Shown here: positions 1 to 10,575 of the stretch, in pieces | Layout: the number at the start of each line of letters is the position of its first letter | Position numbering within the stretch: the first letter of the stretch is position 1 | NCBI GenBank assembly: GCA_030531305.1 | Contig: JAUNNT010000015.1 | Coordinates: forward strand, 1-38,593 | Source: Akkermansia sp. | GTDB taxonomy: Bacteria; Verrucomicrobiota; Verrucomicrobiia; Verrucomicrobiales; Akkermansiaceae | Reading direction: 5' to 3' | Length of the DNA stretch: 38,593 nucleotides | Program-made: the position numbers and the translations under genes | The notes under the pieces: model-generated | Database searches by the model: none | Told to the model about the DNA's origin: nothing | What the model saw: only the letters and a program-made list of their open reading frames with translations

Positions 1-1875
<1,875 letters not shown>

Positions 1876-1898
1876 CCGCCCCCGGCAACACCATTTCC

Positions 1899-1939
1899 AC
1901 GGGCCTCTCCCCCGATGGGGGACAGGCCCGTATTTTTTT
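1899..1939 (+). terminator. Rho-independent terminator of rpoD
   Basis: ACGGGCCT (1899-1906) pairs perfectly with AGGCCCGT (1924-1931). An inner C-run/G-run stem extends it, with one mismatch, and a TATTTTTTT tract follows. It lies 23 bases after the rpoD stop codon. Confidence 0.93.
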
Positions 1940-1971
1940 GCCATTTTTGGGGAAAATCGCGCATTTTGGGG

Positions 1972-2000
1972 GTGACTTCGCGCGCGTGGTGTGATATAGT
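1972..2000 (+). promoter_or_regulatory. Putative sigma-70 promoter of the secretin operon
   Basis: The -10 box TATAGT (1995-2000) is preceded 17 bases earlier by a weak -35 GTGACT (1972-1977). The start codon at 2012 is only 11 bases past the -10 box, so the leader would be about 5 bases long. Confidence 0.5.
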
Positions 2001-2011
2001 ACACGCAAAGC

Positions 2012-4615
2012 ATGAGAAAAGCGTTTTATCGCCTTGCGGCCCTTTCCTTGGCAGTCCCGGTGGTCCTGTCCGGCTTTCCTGCGGCCTCCGCGCAGGAGGA
2101 TGCCGGCGGCATCGTCACGCGGGAGAACTCGCGCCGGCAGCTCCAGCTGCAGGACGCCATGATGCAGGTTCAGGAGGCCCGCACAGCCTACGAGAACAAG
2201 CGCTACACGGATGCGGAGGAACACTACCGCAACGCCCTGGCGGTCATCCCCAAGGTGGAGGCCACCGAGCAGCACGTGCAGTTCATCAAGGACAGCCTGT
2301 CGGATGCCCTGATAGCCAAGGCTATCGACTACCGCTCCGTGGGCCGCACGGAGGAGGCCATCTCCTTCCTGAAAGAGGCCGTGCAGCTTTCCCCCGCCAA
2401 CACCCGCGCCAAGGGCGAGCTGGCCATGACCGCCGACCCGCAGCGCACCAACCCCGCCCTCACCCCGCAGCACGTGGGCAACGTGGAAGAGGTGGAGCGC
2501 CTGCTCACCCTGGCCTACGGCCACCTGGACCTCGGCAAGTACGACGAGGCGGAGCAGGCCTTCCGCCAGGTCAGCAAGATCGACGCCTACAACATCGCCG
2601 CACAGCGCGGCTTGGAGACCGTCAACAAGTACCGGGCCCGCTACAACAAGTCCTCACGAGACCAGGCGCGCGCCAAGGCCATGGAGGACGTGGACGCCAC
2701 CTGGGACGACGAGCATCTGGAGCAGGGCGTGGCACCCCTGCCGATTGACACCGATGTGGCAAAGGCCGGTTCCGTCACCTCGGAGGCGAACGGCGGGCTG
2801 ATTGTGGAGGATGAGGTGGAGGAGGCCCGCGTATCCCACGCGCTGGACGACATGCGGCTGCCGCACATGGTGTTCGACGAGGCGGGCATCCTGGACGTGG
2901 TGGACGCGCTGCAGGCGCAGGTGAAGCGCTACGAGCGGGAGAACCCCACCGGCGGCCGCAGCATCAACATCACCACGGATTTCGGGCCCGTGGGCTCCCC
3001 CGGCTACAACGCCATCATGGAGAAGCGCGTGACGCTCAACCTCACGGACGTATCGCTGCGCAAGATGCTGGACCTACTTTCCCGCCAGCTTGGGCTGTCG
3101 TACTACCTGACACCGCTGGGCGTGGAGCTGGCGTACTCCGGGCGAGATTTCGGCCCCATGGTGGAGCGTGTGTACTCCGTGCCGCCGCACTTCTTCGACC
3201 AAAGCGAGAACGAGGGGGAGGAGCCGAGCGACGACGACTTCACCACCGCCTCCACCCGCATGGTGGTGAAGCGCATGAACCCCGTGAAGGTGCTCAAGGA
3301 CATGGGCATCTCCTTCCCGGAGGGCTCCAACGCGCGCTACGATTCCAACAACCGCCGCCTCACCGTGCGCAACACCGTGCACAACCAGGAGGAAATTGAA
3401 AACCTCATCGCCACACCCCTCAAGGACAACAACAACTCCGTCATCCTCAACGTGGTGGCCGTGGAAGTCAGCGAGACCGACCTCAAGGAGCTCGGGTTCG
3501 ATTGGCTCATCAACATGAACGTCTCCCCGAACGGCAACTCCATCCTCAGCGGCGCCGGTGCCAAGACCCTCTCCCAGCTCACCGGCCTGCCCATGGCCAG
3601 CCTGGGCGGAAGCGACAACATACCCGACAACGCGACGCCCGACCCCAACATCCCCGTCATCGGCGGGCTGCGCTCCGGCAACGAGGCCATCGACTCCTCC
3701 AGCATGGACCGCCTGATTGAGCGCGGCAGCGTGGGGGATTTCGACAAGACCATGCGCGACAAACCCAAGGCGCCGGGCATCCTGACGGTGCGCGGCGTGT
3801 GGGGCGCGGGCGACGTGGCGGTCATCATGCGCGGCCTGGACCAGAAGAAGGATGCGGACATCATGGACAACCCCAAGATGATCTTCACCCCCGGCATGGA
3901 GGAGCAGGTGGTCTTCGCCAACGTGCGCGAAATGTACTACCCGGAATCCTACGAGGCCCCGCAAATCAGCTCTTCCTCCGCCAACATGGGCAATAACAAC
4001 AACGGCTTGGGCGGCCTGGGCGGCGGCCGCAACGGCCAGATGCAGTCCACCATGGCCACAGGCGCACACCCTGACAGCTTCCTGCGCTTCGGCATGAGCG
4101 AGGACGCCGTGGGCGGCGTGGGCTCCATCCTCCAGGTCCACAGCGCGGAAGTCTCGGAGGACGGACAGTCCATCACCATCGCACTCACCGTCACCGTCAA
4201 CGAATTCGAGGGGTTCGTCAACTGGGGCTCCCCCATCGATTCCTACATGTGGGCCCCCGGCGCCGGGTTGAACGCCAACGGCAACCCCAACCAGCAGCTC
4301 ACCAGCTTCCGCCTTACGGAGAACCGCATCCTGCAGCCCATCTTCAAGCGCCGCATGGAGAACACCAAGATCACCCTGCTTCCCGGCTCCGTGGTGGTCA
4401 TCGGCGGCCTGCAGGAATCCAAGATGGTGCGCTTCGAGGACAAGCTCCCCATCCTGGGAGACCTGCCGCTGGTGGGGCGTCTGTTCCGCTCCGAGGGCCA
4501 GGAGAGCACCCGCCGCGCGCTCATCTTCTTTGCCAAGGTGGACGTGGTGGATCCCACCGGTAAGAACCCCAACACCGGAGAGACTCCAGGTTCCTTCTTC
4601 GCAAGCCAAAACTAA
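2012..4615 (+). CDS. Outer-membrane secretin (GspD/PilQ superfamily) with N-terminal TPRs
   Basis: This is a secretin-type channel subunit of the kind that forms the outer-membrane ring of type II secretion or type IV pilus machines. It is 867 residues long. A signal peptide covers residues 1-27, with a likely AXA cleavage at ASA-Q. Two TPR-like stretches follow (about 40-115 and 160-205), then a linker and N-domain-like segments at about 285-460. The secretin core begins near 476 (VILNVVAVEVSETDLKELG) and ends with the family signature LPILGDLPLVGRLFRSEG near 811-828. A Gly/Asn-rich loop near 655-675 may be the gate. The next gene follows after 16 bases and is probably co-transcribed. A TPR-secretin fusion is larger than a minimal PilQ and resembles secretins I know from Verrucomicrobia. 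Which machine it serves cannot be read from this window, because no ATPase or pilin gene is present. Confidence 0.88.
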   Translation: MRKAFYRLAALSLAVPVVLSGFPAASAQEDAGGIVTRENSRRQLQLQDAMMQVQEARTAYENKRYTDAEEHYRNALAVIPKVEATEQHVQFIKDSLSDALIAKAIDYRSVGRTEEAISFLKEAVQLSPANTRAKGELAMTADPQRTNPALTPQHVGNVEEVERLLTLAYGHLDLGKYDEAEQAFRQVSKIDAYNIAAQRGLETVNKYRARYNKSSRDQARAKAMEDVDATWDDEHLEQGVAPLPIDTDVAKAGSVTSEANGGLIVEDEVEEARVSHALDDMRLPHMVFDEAGILDVVDALQAQVKRYERENPTGGRSINITTDFGPVGSPGYNAIMEKRVTLNLTDVSLRKMLDLLSRQLGLSYYLTPLGVELAYSGRDFGPMVERVYSVPPHFFDQSENEGEEPSDDDFTTASTRMVVKRMNPVKVLKDMGISFPEGSNARYDSNNRRLTVRNTVHNQEEIENLIATPLKDNNNSVILNVVAVEVSETDLKELGFDWLINMNVSPNGNSILSGAGAKTLSQLTGLPMASLGGSDNIPDNATPDPNIPVIGGLRSGNEAIDSSSMDRLIERGSVGDFDKTMRDKPKAPGILTVRGVWGAGDVAVIMRGLDQKKDADIMDNPKMIFTPGMEEQVVFANVREMYYPESYEAPQISSSSANMGNNNNGLGGLGGGRNGQMQSTMATGAHPDSFLRFGMSEDAVGGVGSILQVHSAEVSEDGQSITIALTVTVNEFEGFVNWGSPIDSYMWAPGAGLNANGNPNQQLTSFRLTENRILQPIFKRRMENTKITLLPGSVVVIGGLQESKMVRFEDKLPILGDLPLVGRLFRSEGQESTRRALIFFAKVDVVDPTGKNPNTGETPGSFFASQN

Positions 4616-4631
4616 CCCTGCAAATACTTTC

Positions 4632-6377
4632 ATGTCCAAGAAAGCCGACGACAAATACGCAGACGAGCCGACGCAGGTTCGCAGCATCATCAAACAGCTC
4701 AACAACGACAAACCCTCCAAGGTGAAATCCAAGGAGGTCGTCATCCGCGCAGACGGCACCAAGGTCATCCGCGTCACCAAGAAGCGCAGGGTGATGCTTT
4801 CCGAATCCGACAAAAAGCGCAAGGGGCGCAAGCAGTTCCTGGTGATCCTGCTGATTGTCTTCCTCCTCACGGTGGCCGGACTGGGGATCTTCTTCATCCG
4901 CATGGCGACCATGACGGGCGAATCCTATGTGGCCAAGCAGGCGGAGGAGTTGAAGCAACTGTGGGGAGCCAGCGATCTGCGCGTGGTGGGCAAAGGCGTG
5001 AGCGGCGACGGCTTCCACCTGGATTCCCTCACCCTCACCTTCCCGGAATCCTCCATGGTTCAGCGGGTGGAGATGAACGGCATCGAGGCGGGGCTTGATT
5101 CCTCCACCTTCTTCTCCGGACACCTCACGGGCGACCTCGTGCGCGTGAAGCGCATCTCCATCTACCTGCGCGAGGATGCCAAGAAACTCTCCTTCCCCAT
5201 CCGCCGCGGTGAGGACCTGTGGAACTTCCGGCGTGTGGAGTGCAAGGACTTCAACCTCTGCTTCGGCGAGGGCGAGAAGTCTCCCGTGTCCGTTGAGCAC
5301 AGCTACGCCTACATGTACTACCCGAACAACGCCTACCGCGACGAGTGCGTGTTCTGCCTGAGGGACGGCCTGCTCAAGCTGGCCGGGTGGAAGAAGATAC
5401 ACATCACCAACGGCAAGTTCAGCGTCTCCCGCGTGGCCATTGAGGATTTCGCCCTGGAAGGCACCACGGACACCACCGCCGGGAAGATGATGGAATCCGC
5501 CGTCACGCGCCTGGGAATTTACGGCAGCATCATGGACCAGGGCCAGCTGGCCGGGCCGTTCACCTTCGATTCCGACAACATGCCGCTCACAGAGTTCACC
5601 TCCGGGCGCGTCCAGTTCTTCATGTCGGCCAAGACGCGCGCCGTGCCGCGCGCCAAGGAGGAATCCAAAGCCCTTGTCACCCTGCCCATCAACCATCCGG
5701 AACCCCAGTTCCGCGGAGACTTCCCCGTCAAGGAGCTCTCCATCACGGAAATTCCCGCCATCTTCAAGCTCATTGAGCACATTGAGCCCCAAAGGCGCAA
5801 AACCTACACGCCGCCCACCATCCATGAGGCGCTCATCCAGCTGGACCATGTGGACGACGCCATCACCATCCGCATTGAGGATGGCCGGGCCGTGGAGCGC
5901 GACATTCTGGAAATCAAGTGCGACCTCAGCGTGGATGAGCTCAACACGCTCAAGGGCAGCATGTCGTTCGGCCTGCCCGCCGTGTACACCCATGCGGAAT
6001 ACCCGGACGGCATGGCGGATCCCATCCTGATGGAGGCGGACGGCATTGCCTGGCTGACCACGCAGGTGAGCGGGCCCGCCAACCACCCGCAAGACGACAG
6101 CGACATTCTGGAAGCCCGCGCGGCAGAGGCGCGCAAGGCCCGCCCGGCGCGCATTCCCTTCGAGCGCATCGATGTGGACAACCTGGTGGAGCAGATGCGC
6201 GCCTCCAGGAATACGCAGGACAGGCGTGAACCCGATTCCCAGAAGGATTTCGACCTGGACAAGCGGGACAAGGACAACCCCTTCGAGTCGGAAGAGGAGC
6301 GCAAGCAGAAGTCCCAGGCCCCGATCATCGATAGCGGGATGGAGGACGACATGCTCACACCGCTTTCCCCGTTCTAA
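4632..6377 (+). CDS. Single-pass membrane protein of unknown function, secretin partner
   Basis: I do not recognise the family. The start ATG at 4632 lies 16 bases after the secretin stop; the frame is open upstream but only inside the secretin gene. The 581-residue product has a charged, lysine-rich cytoplasmic N-terminus (1-65) and one transmembrane helix at about 68-92. A large extracytoplasmic region follows, rich in short beta-like segments with phrases such as HITNGKFSVSRVAIEDFALEG. That texture resembles AsmA-like or beta-repeat envelope proteins but lacks a diagnostic motif. The C-terminus (about 520-581) is highly charged and probably disordered. Adjacency to the secretin suggests an inner-membrane partner or envelope adaptor. 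That role is inference from gene order only. Confidence 0.8.
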   Translation: MSKKADDKYADEPTQVRSIIKQLNNDKPSKVKSKEVVIRADGTKVIRVTKKRRVMLSESDKKRKGRKQFLVILLIVFLLTVAGLGIFFIRMATMTGESYVAKQAEELKQLWGASDLRVVGKGVSGDGFHLDSLTLTFPESSMVQRVEMNGIEAGLDSSTFFSGHLTGDLVRVKRISIYLREDAKKLSFPIRRGEDLWNFRRVECKDFNLCFGEGEKSPVSVEHSYAYMYYPNNAYRDECVFCLRDGLLKLAGWKKIHITNGKFSVSRVAIEDFALEGTTDTTAGKMMESAVTRLGIYGSIMDQGQLAGPFTFDSDNMPLTEFTSGRVQFFMSAKTRAVPRAKEESKALVTLPINHPEPQFRGDFPVKELSITEIPAIFKLIEHIEPQRRKTYTPPTIHEALIQLDHVDDAITIRIEDGRAVERDILEIKCDLSVDELNTLKGSMSFGLPAVYTHAEYPDGMADPILMEADGIAWLTTQVSGPANHPQDDSDILEARAAEARKARPARIPFERIDVDNLVEQMRASRNTQDRREPDSQKDFDLDKRDKDNPFESEEERKQKSQAPIIDSGMEDDMLTPLSPF

Positions 6378-6386
6378 GGCCGGGTG

Positions 6387-7088
6387 ATGGACACCAGGGA
6401 TACAGAGCTGCGCAGCGCATGGTGGTCCCGCCTGGCGGGGCATCTGCTCTGGTTTGTGGTGACCCCGTTCTGCATGACGCTGCGCAAGCGGCTCATCATC
6501 GCGGAGGATGAGAAGCCGCTGCATCCCGGCAGCGAGCCGGTGATAGTGGCCTTCTGGCACAACCGCAGCTTTGTTCCGGCGCATTTCTACAGGTACGTGC
6601 TCAAGGGCACCGCGCCCTTGTGCCTGCTCAGCAGCGCCAGCAAGGAGGGCGCCATGATGGACGCCCTTATTGGCCACTACGGCATGCGCACCGTTCGCGG
6701 CTCCAGCCGCCGCCGCGGCATCGCCGCCTTCAAGGAGATGATCCGCGTGGTGCGCGCAGGGTACTGCATGGCCATCACCACGGACGGCCCCAAGGGACCC
6801 ATCTACAAATCCCATGCGGGCGTGGTGAAGCTGGCCTCGCTCACCGGGCTGCCCATTGTTCCCGTGTGCGTGGACATGCCGCGCTGCTGGCGCGCCATGA
6901 AGGCGTGGGACAGGTTTGCCGTGCCGGTTCCCTTCTCCCGCGTGAACGTGCGCTGGGGGAGCCGCATCATGGTGCCCGCCGGGCTGGAGGACGATGCGCT
7001 CAAGGAGTACGCCGAACGTCTGGACGCCGCCCTCTGCCACGGACGCCCGGACTTCGAGCCCCTGGATGATTTCCAACAAAAGCAATAG
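6387..7088 (+). CDS. DUF374 / lysophospholipid acyltransferase-family protein
   Basis: This is a 233-residue membrane-associated acyltransferase of the DUF374 group, distantly related to LpxL/PlsC enzymes that transfer acyl chains to lipid A or lysophospholipids. The acceptor-site histidine block is AFWHNRSF, with His58. The second conserved block is [20 protein letters not shown], beginning at residue 131, followed by GLPIVPV. A hydrophobic stretch near residues 17-30 fits membrane attachment. A GTG at 6384 directly precedes the ATG chosen here at 6387; either could start translation. folD begins 2 bases after the stop codon, so the two are probably one transcript. Lipid A late acylation is the most likely role, but the substrate is not determinable from sequence alone. 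Confidence 0.85.
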   Translation: MDTRDTELRSAWWSRLAGHLLWFVVTPFCMTLRKRLIIAEDEKPLHPGSEPVIVAFWHNRSFVPAHFYRYVLKGTAPLCLLSSASKEGAMMDALIGHYGMRTVRGSSRRRGIAAFKEMIRVVRAGYCMAITTDGPKGPIYKSHAGVVKLASLTGLPIVPVCVDMPRCWRAMKAWDRFAVPVPFSRVNVRWGSRIMVPAGLEDDALKEYAERLDAALCHGRPDFEPLDDFQQKQ

Positions 7089-7090
7089 AT

Positions 7091-7969
7091 ATGACACCAA
7101 CGTTGATTGACGGAAAGGAAGTGGCCAACCGCGTGCGCGAGGGCCTGAAAGCCGAGATTGCAGAACTCACCGCCGCCGGGCACACCCCGGGGCTGGCCGT
7201 GGTGCTGGTGGGGGAGGACCCCGCCTCCCAGGTCTATGTGGGCTCCAAGGTGAAGGCCTGCGCGGAGCTGGGGCTATACTCCCAGAAGTGGGCGCTTCCC
7301 GCCGAAACCACCCAGGAGGAGCTGGTGGAGCTCATCCACAAGCTCAACGCCGACGACCGCATCCACGGCATCCTGGTGCAGAGCCCGCCCCCGCCCCATA
7401 TCGACGAGGAAGCCGTCATCCTGAACATCGACCCGCGCAAGGACGTGGACGGCTTCCACCCCGTGAACGTGGCCAAGCTGGTGCTGGAGGAGGAGGAGGG
7501 CTTTGTGCCCTGCACACCGCTGGGCTGCATGGAGCTGCTCAAGGCGTACGGCGTGGAGACCGCCGGCAAGCATGCCGTGGTGGTGGGCCGCAGCATGATT
7601 GTGGGCAAGCCCATGGCCAACCTCCTGGTCGCCAAGAAGGCCAACGCCACCGTCACCATCGCCCATTCCCGCACCAAGGATTTGCCCGGCCTCTGCCGCA
7701 CCGCGGACATCATCGTGGCCGCCGTAGGCCGCCCGGAGATGATCAAGGCGGACTTCGTGAAGGAGGGCGCCGTGGTCATCGACGTGGGCATCAACCGCAT
7801 CCCGGACGCCACGCGCCCGCGCGGCTACCGCATCGTGGGTGATGTGGACTTCGAGGCCGTGAAGGACCGCTGCTCCTACATCACGCCCGTGCCGGGCGGC
7901 GTGGGCCCCATGACCATCGCCATGCTGATGGCCAACACGGTGAAAGCCTGCCGCCAGCTCACGCGCTGA
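7091..7969 (+). CDS. folD: Bifunctional methylenetetrahydrofolate dehydrogenase / methenyltetrahydrofolate cyclohydrolase
   Basis: FolD interconverts 5,10-methylene-, methenyl- and 10-formyl-tetrahydrofolate in one-carbon metabolism, using NADP. The 292-residue length is typical of the family. The catalytic lysine motif is [24 protein letters not shown] and [11 protein letters not shown] form the folate site. [16 protein letters not shown] is the dinucleotide-binding segment, and the C-terminal signature [18 protein letters not shown] is intact. It sits 2 bases after the DUF374 gene and 3 bases before the L,D-transpeptidase gene, implying co-transcription of functionally unrelated genes. Confidence 0.97.
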   Translation: MTPTLIDGKEVANRVREGLKAEIAELTAAGHTPGLAVVLVGEDPASQVYVGSKVKACAELGLYSQKWALPAETTQEELVELIHKLNADDRIHGILVQSPPPPHIDEEAVILNIDPRKDVDGFHPVNVAKLVLEEEEGFVPCTPLGCMELLKAYGVETAGKHAVVVGRSMIVGKPMANLLVAKKANATVTIAHSRTKDLPGLCRTADIIVAAVGRPEMIKADFVKEGAVVIDVGINRIPDATRPRGYRIVGDVDFEAVKDRCSYITPVPGGVGPMTIAMLMANTVKACRQLTR

Positions 7970-7972
7970 GCC

Positions 7973-8578
7973 ATGCGCGTCCTTTTCCCCATTCTTGCCC
8001 TGCATGCCGCCCTCCTGCTGGCGGCATGCACGGGTGTGGATGGCCACGCCAGGGTCACCCGCACCGCGCCGCCGGAGCTCACCGCACAAAACGCGCTCAA
8101 CGCCGCCGCCTATTACAACAGCCCGGAATTCAAGCTCCGGCACGAGGATCCGCGCGTGCCTGCCGACTACGCCGAATTCAAGCGCATCTCCATCTACCCC
8201 CTCACCTACAAGGTCTGGAAAAGCCCCGCGCTTATGAAGGCCGCAGGAACCCGCCGCGTCCTCATTGATTTGCACATCCAGCGCGGCTTCCTTTACGTGA
8301 ACGACCAGGTGGCCATGGACTTCCCCGTCTGCTCCGGCAAGGAGGACGGCACGCCGCGCGGCTCCTACACCGTGCTGGAGAAGCAGGTGCACCACGTTTC
8401 CAACCTGTACGATGTCTCCATGCCCTACTTCATGCGCCTCACCTACGACGGCATCGGCATGCATGTGGGCTACGTGGGCCGCTCCCCCCTCTCCCACGGC
8501 TGCATCCGCATACCCCGTGCCGCCTGCATCCCCCTCTACAACAACATCCCCACCGGCACCCCCGTGGACGTGCGCTGA
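7973..8578 (+). CDS. L,D-transpeptidase (YkuD domain) lipoprotein
   Basis: This 201-residue protein carries a lipoprotein signal peptide with a lipobox ending LLAAC, so Cys19 should be lipidated. The C-terminal half is a YkuD domain. The catalytic motif SHGCIR is present with His175 and the nucleophile Cys177, preceded by GMHVGYVGR. The family makes 3-3 peptidoglycan crosslinks or attaches proteins to peptidoglycan. Localisation is therefore envelope, membrane-anchored and periplasm-facing. The start ATG lies 3 bases after folD. The domain is on the short side, but no key residue is missing. Confidence 0.92.
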   Translation: MRVLFPILALHAALLLAACTGVDGHARVTRTAPPELTAQNALNAAAYYNSPEFKLRHEDPRVPADYAEFKRISIYPLTYKVWKSPALMKAAGTRRVLIDLHIQRGFLYVNDQVAMDFPVCSGKEDGTPRGSYTVLEKQVHHVSNLYDVSMPYFMRLTYDGIGMHVGYVGRSPLSHGCIRIPRAACIPLYNNIPTGTPVDVR

Positions 8579-8595
8579 ACGGTTGGGGAAAGAAC

Positions 8596-8624
8596 TTGTC
8601 TTGCAAGCCGTTGTGTGGTATGAG
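8596..8624 (+). promoter_or_regulatory. Putative promoter of the DUF3089 gene pair
   Basis: TTGTCT (8596-8601), a 17-base spacer and TATGAG (8619-8624). The start codon lies only 6 bases downstream at 8631, so the expected transcription start coincides with the ATG. Confidence 0.55.
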
Positions 8625-8630
8625 GGGAGC

Positions 8631-9584
8631 ATGAGAAAGGCTTCCCTTTTTTGGCTGACATGTGCCGTGGCAGTTGCCACGGCGTTTGGGCTGGACTACT
8701 CTGCGGACGAGATGTGGGTGTACCGCGAGAATGAAAAGCCCACGGCGGAGAAGCCGGTGGACGTGTTCTTCCTGTGCCCCACCGTGACCCTGGGGAGCGA
8801 GCCGAACATGGACGTGAAGAACGCGGGCTCGCGGCTCATCTTCATGCGCACGGTGGGCGGGCAGAAGGGCATCTACTCGGATGCCGCGCGTTTCTTCGCG
8901 CCCTACTACCGCCAGAAGAGCATGAGCCACTACATGGACCCCAAGGCGCAGGAGGTGGCGTACGGCGACACCAAGGACGCCTTCCTGCACTTCCTGGAGC
9001 ATGAGAGCCAGGGGCGCCCGTTCATCATCGCGGGCTTCAGCCAGGGCAGCGAGCACGCGCTGCACCTCATCAAGGATGTGCTGGCGGACCCCAAGATAGC
9101 CAAGCGCATGGTGGCCGCGTACCTCATCGGCTGGTGCATCACGGAGCGCGACACCGCCGCCGCCCCGCAGCTCAAGCCCGCGCAGGGCGAAAAGGACACC
9201 GGCGTGTTCGTCTCCTGGAACACGGAGGCGCCGGACGTGACGGCGTCCGCCCTGGTGCCGCGCGGCGCGCGCTCGCTGTGCATCAACCCGCTCAACTGGA
9301 AGACGGACGCCACGCCCGCGCCCGCGGAGCTCAACAAGGGCGCCAAGATGGACAGCATGCTGGGCGGCGGCAACAGCAAGCCGCACTACTGCGGTGCCGT
9401 CATCAACCCCAAGCGCGGAACGGTCAACCCCGTCTTCCCCGCGGGCACGTCCGCGCCCTCCGGCATGAACCTCATGGGCCGCGGCGTCTACCACGCGCAC
9501 GATCCCTTCTTCTTCTATGAGAACCTGCGCGAAAACGTGCAGACCCGCATCCGCGCCTACACTGCAAAACATTCCAAGAAATAA
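8631..9584 (+). CDS. DUF3089 family secreted alpha/beta-hydrolase-like protein, copy A
   Basis: The 317-residue product has a signal peptide of about 20 residues (cleavage near AFG-LDYS). It matches DUF3089, a family of probable secreted serine hydrolases. The nucleophile-elbow motif is GFSQGS with Ser137. The C-terminal HDPFFFYENLREN segment carries a candidate catalytic His/Asp. The frame is open to 8412, but that upstream part overlaps the preceding gene. The ATG at 8631 is followed by a proper signal sequence and preceded by GAGGGG. The next gene is a close paralogue 2 bases downstream. The substrate is unknown; members resemble lipases and esterases. Confidence 0.85.
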   Translation: MRKASLFWLTCAVAVATAFGLDYSADEMWVYRENEKPTAEKPVDVFFLCPTVTLGSEPNMDVKNAGSRLIFMRTVGGQKGIYSDAARFFAPYYRQKSMSHYMDPKAQEVAYGDTKDAFLHFLEHESQGRPFIIAGFSQGSEHALHLIKDVLADPKIAKRMVAAYLIGWCITERDTAAAPQLKPAQGEKDTGVFVSWNTEAPDVTASALVPRGARSLCINPLNWKTDATPAPAELNKGAKMDSMLGGGNSKPHYCGAVINPKRGTVNPVFPAGTSAPSGMNLMGRGVYHAHDPFFFYENLRENVQTRIRAYTAKHSKK

Positions 9585-9586
9585 CG

Positions 9587-10537
9587 ATGAAAAAGGTACT
9601 GGGCATATTGCTGGCATGCCTCCTGACGCTGGGAACGGCGCGAGGGCTGGACTATTCCGACAACGAGATGTGGGTGTACCGCGAGAACGGGACGCCCACG
9701 CCCGACAAGCCGGTGGACGTGTTTTTCCTCAGCCCCACCGTGGGCATGGGGAACGTGGTGAACCTGGATGTGAAGGACCCCGCGTCCCGCGCCAACACCC
9801 GGCGCGCCGTGGATGCAGAGAAGGGCATCTACGCCGATGCCGCCCGCTTCTTCTCCCCCTACTACCGCATGAAATCCATGCCCCACCGCCTGGACCCCAA
9901 GGCGCAGGAGGTGACCTACTCCGACGTGAAGGCCGCGTTCCTCCACTACCTGGAGCACGACAACCAGGGCCGCCCGTTCATCATCGCGGGCTTCAGCCAG
10001 GGCAGCCAGCAGGCCATGTTCCTCATCCAGGACGTGCTGTCGGACCCCAAAATTGCCGAGCGCATGGTGGCAGCGTACCTCATCGGCCTGAGCGTCACGG
10101 AACGGGAGACCGCCGGGCATCCGCAGCTCAAGCCCGCGCAGGGGGAGAGCGACACCGGGGTGTTCGTCTCGTGGAACACGGAATCGGCGGACACGAAGGG
10201 CTCCATGCTGGTGCCCCCCGACACGCTCTCGCTGTGCATCAACCCGCTGAACTGGAAGACGGACGCCACGCCCGCGCCGCCGGAGCTGAACGAGGGCGCG
10301 CGCATGGACCTCGGACCGCGCGGCCAGCTGCAGCCGCACTACTGCGGCGCGGTCATCAACCCCAAGCGCGGAACGGTCAACCCCGTCTTCACCGCGGAGC
10401 ATCCCGCCCCGCCCCACCTGCACGGCGGCTCCTACCACGGGATGGACCCCTGCTTCTTCTACGAGAACCACCGCCGCAACGTGCAGACCCGCATCCGCGC
10501 GTTCATGGAGCGGATGAAGAAAAACCGCCCGGCGTAA
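9587..10537 (+). CDS. DUF3089 family secreted alpha/beta-hydrolase-like protein, copy B
   Basis: This 316-residue paralogue of the preceding gene is collinear with it over the full length. It has a signal peptide, the same LDYSDNEMWVYREN start of the mature part, the GFSQGS elbow again at Ser137, and MDPCFFYENHRRN near the C-terminus. The pair arose by tandem duplication. Differences cluster in surface-like segments and in the replacement of CPTVTLG by SPTVGMG near residue 46, which suggests diverged specificity rather than simple dosage. The last codons lie in a hairpin shared with the convergent capsid-like gene's terminator. Confidence 0.85.
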   Translation: MKKVLGILLACLLTLGTARGLDYSDNEMWVYRENGTPTPDKPVDVFFLSPTVGMGNVVNLDVKDPASRANTRRAVDAEKGIYADAARFFSPYYRMKSMPHRLDPKAQEVTYSDVKAAFLHYLEHDNQGRPFIIAGFSQGSQQAMFLIQDVLSDPKIAERMVAAYLIGLSVTERETAGHPQLKPAQGESDTGVFVSWNTESADTKGSMLVPPDTLSLCINPLNWKTDATPAPPELNEGARMDLGPRGQLQPHYCGAVINPKRGTVNPVFTAEHPAPPHLHGGSYHGMDPCFFYENHRRNVQTRIRAFMERMKKNRPA

Positions 10538-10550
10538 TGCCGGACGGTTT
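10521..10550 (-). terminator. Terminator of the capsid-like gene, probably bidirectional
   Basis: AACCGCCCGGC pairs with GCCGGACGGTT around a GTAAT loop, with one mismatch. Read on the - strand the hairpin is followed by TTTTTCTTC. On the + strand only three T residues follow, so termination should be stronger for the - strand gene. The left arm contains the last codons of DUF3089 copy B. Confidence 0.75.
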
Positions 10551-10575
10551 CGGTTGGTGGTTGTAGGGCGGCCAA

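Noticed and set aside
4521..7100. An 859-codon antisense open frame over the secretin partner and the DUF374 gene
   Set aside because: Same codon-bias shadow; composition is unlike a protein and it runs through two well-supported genes.
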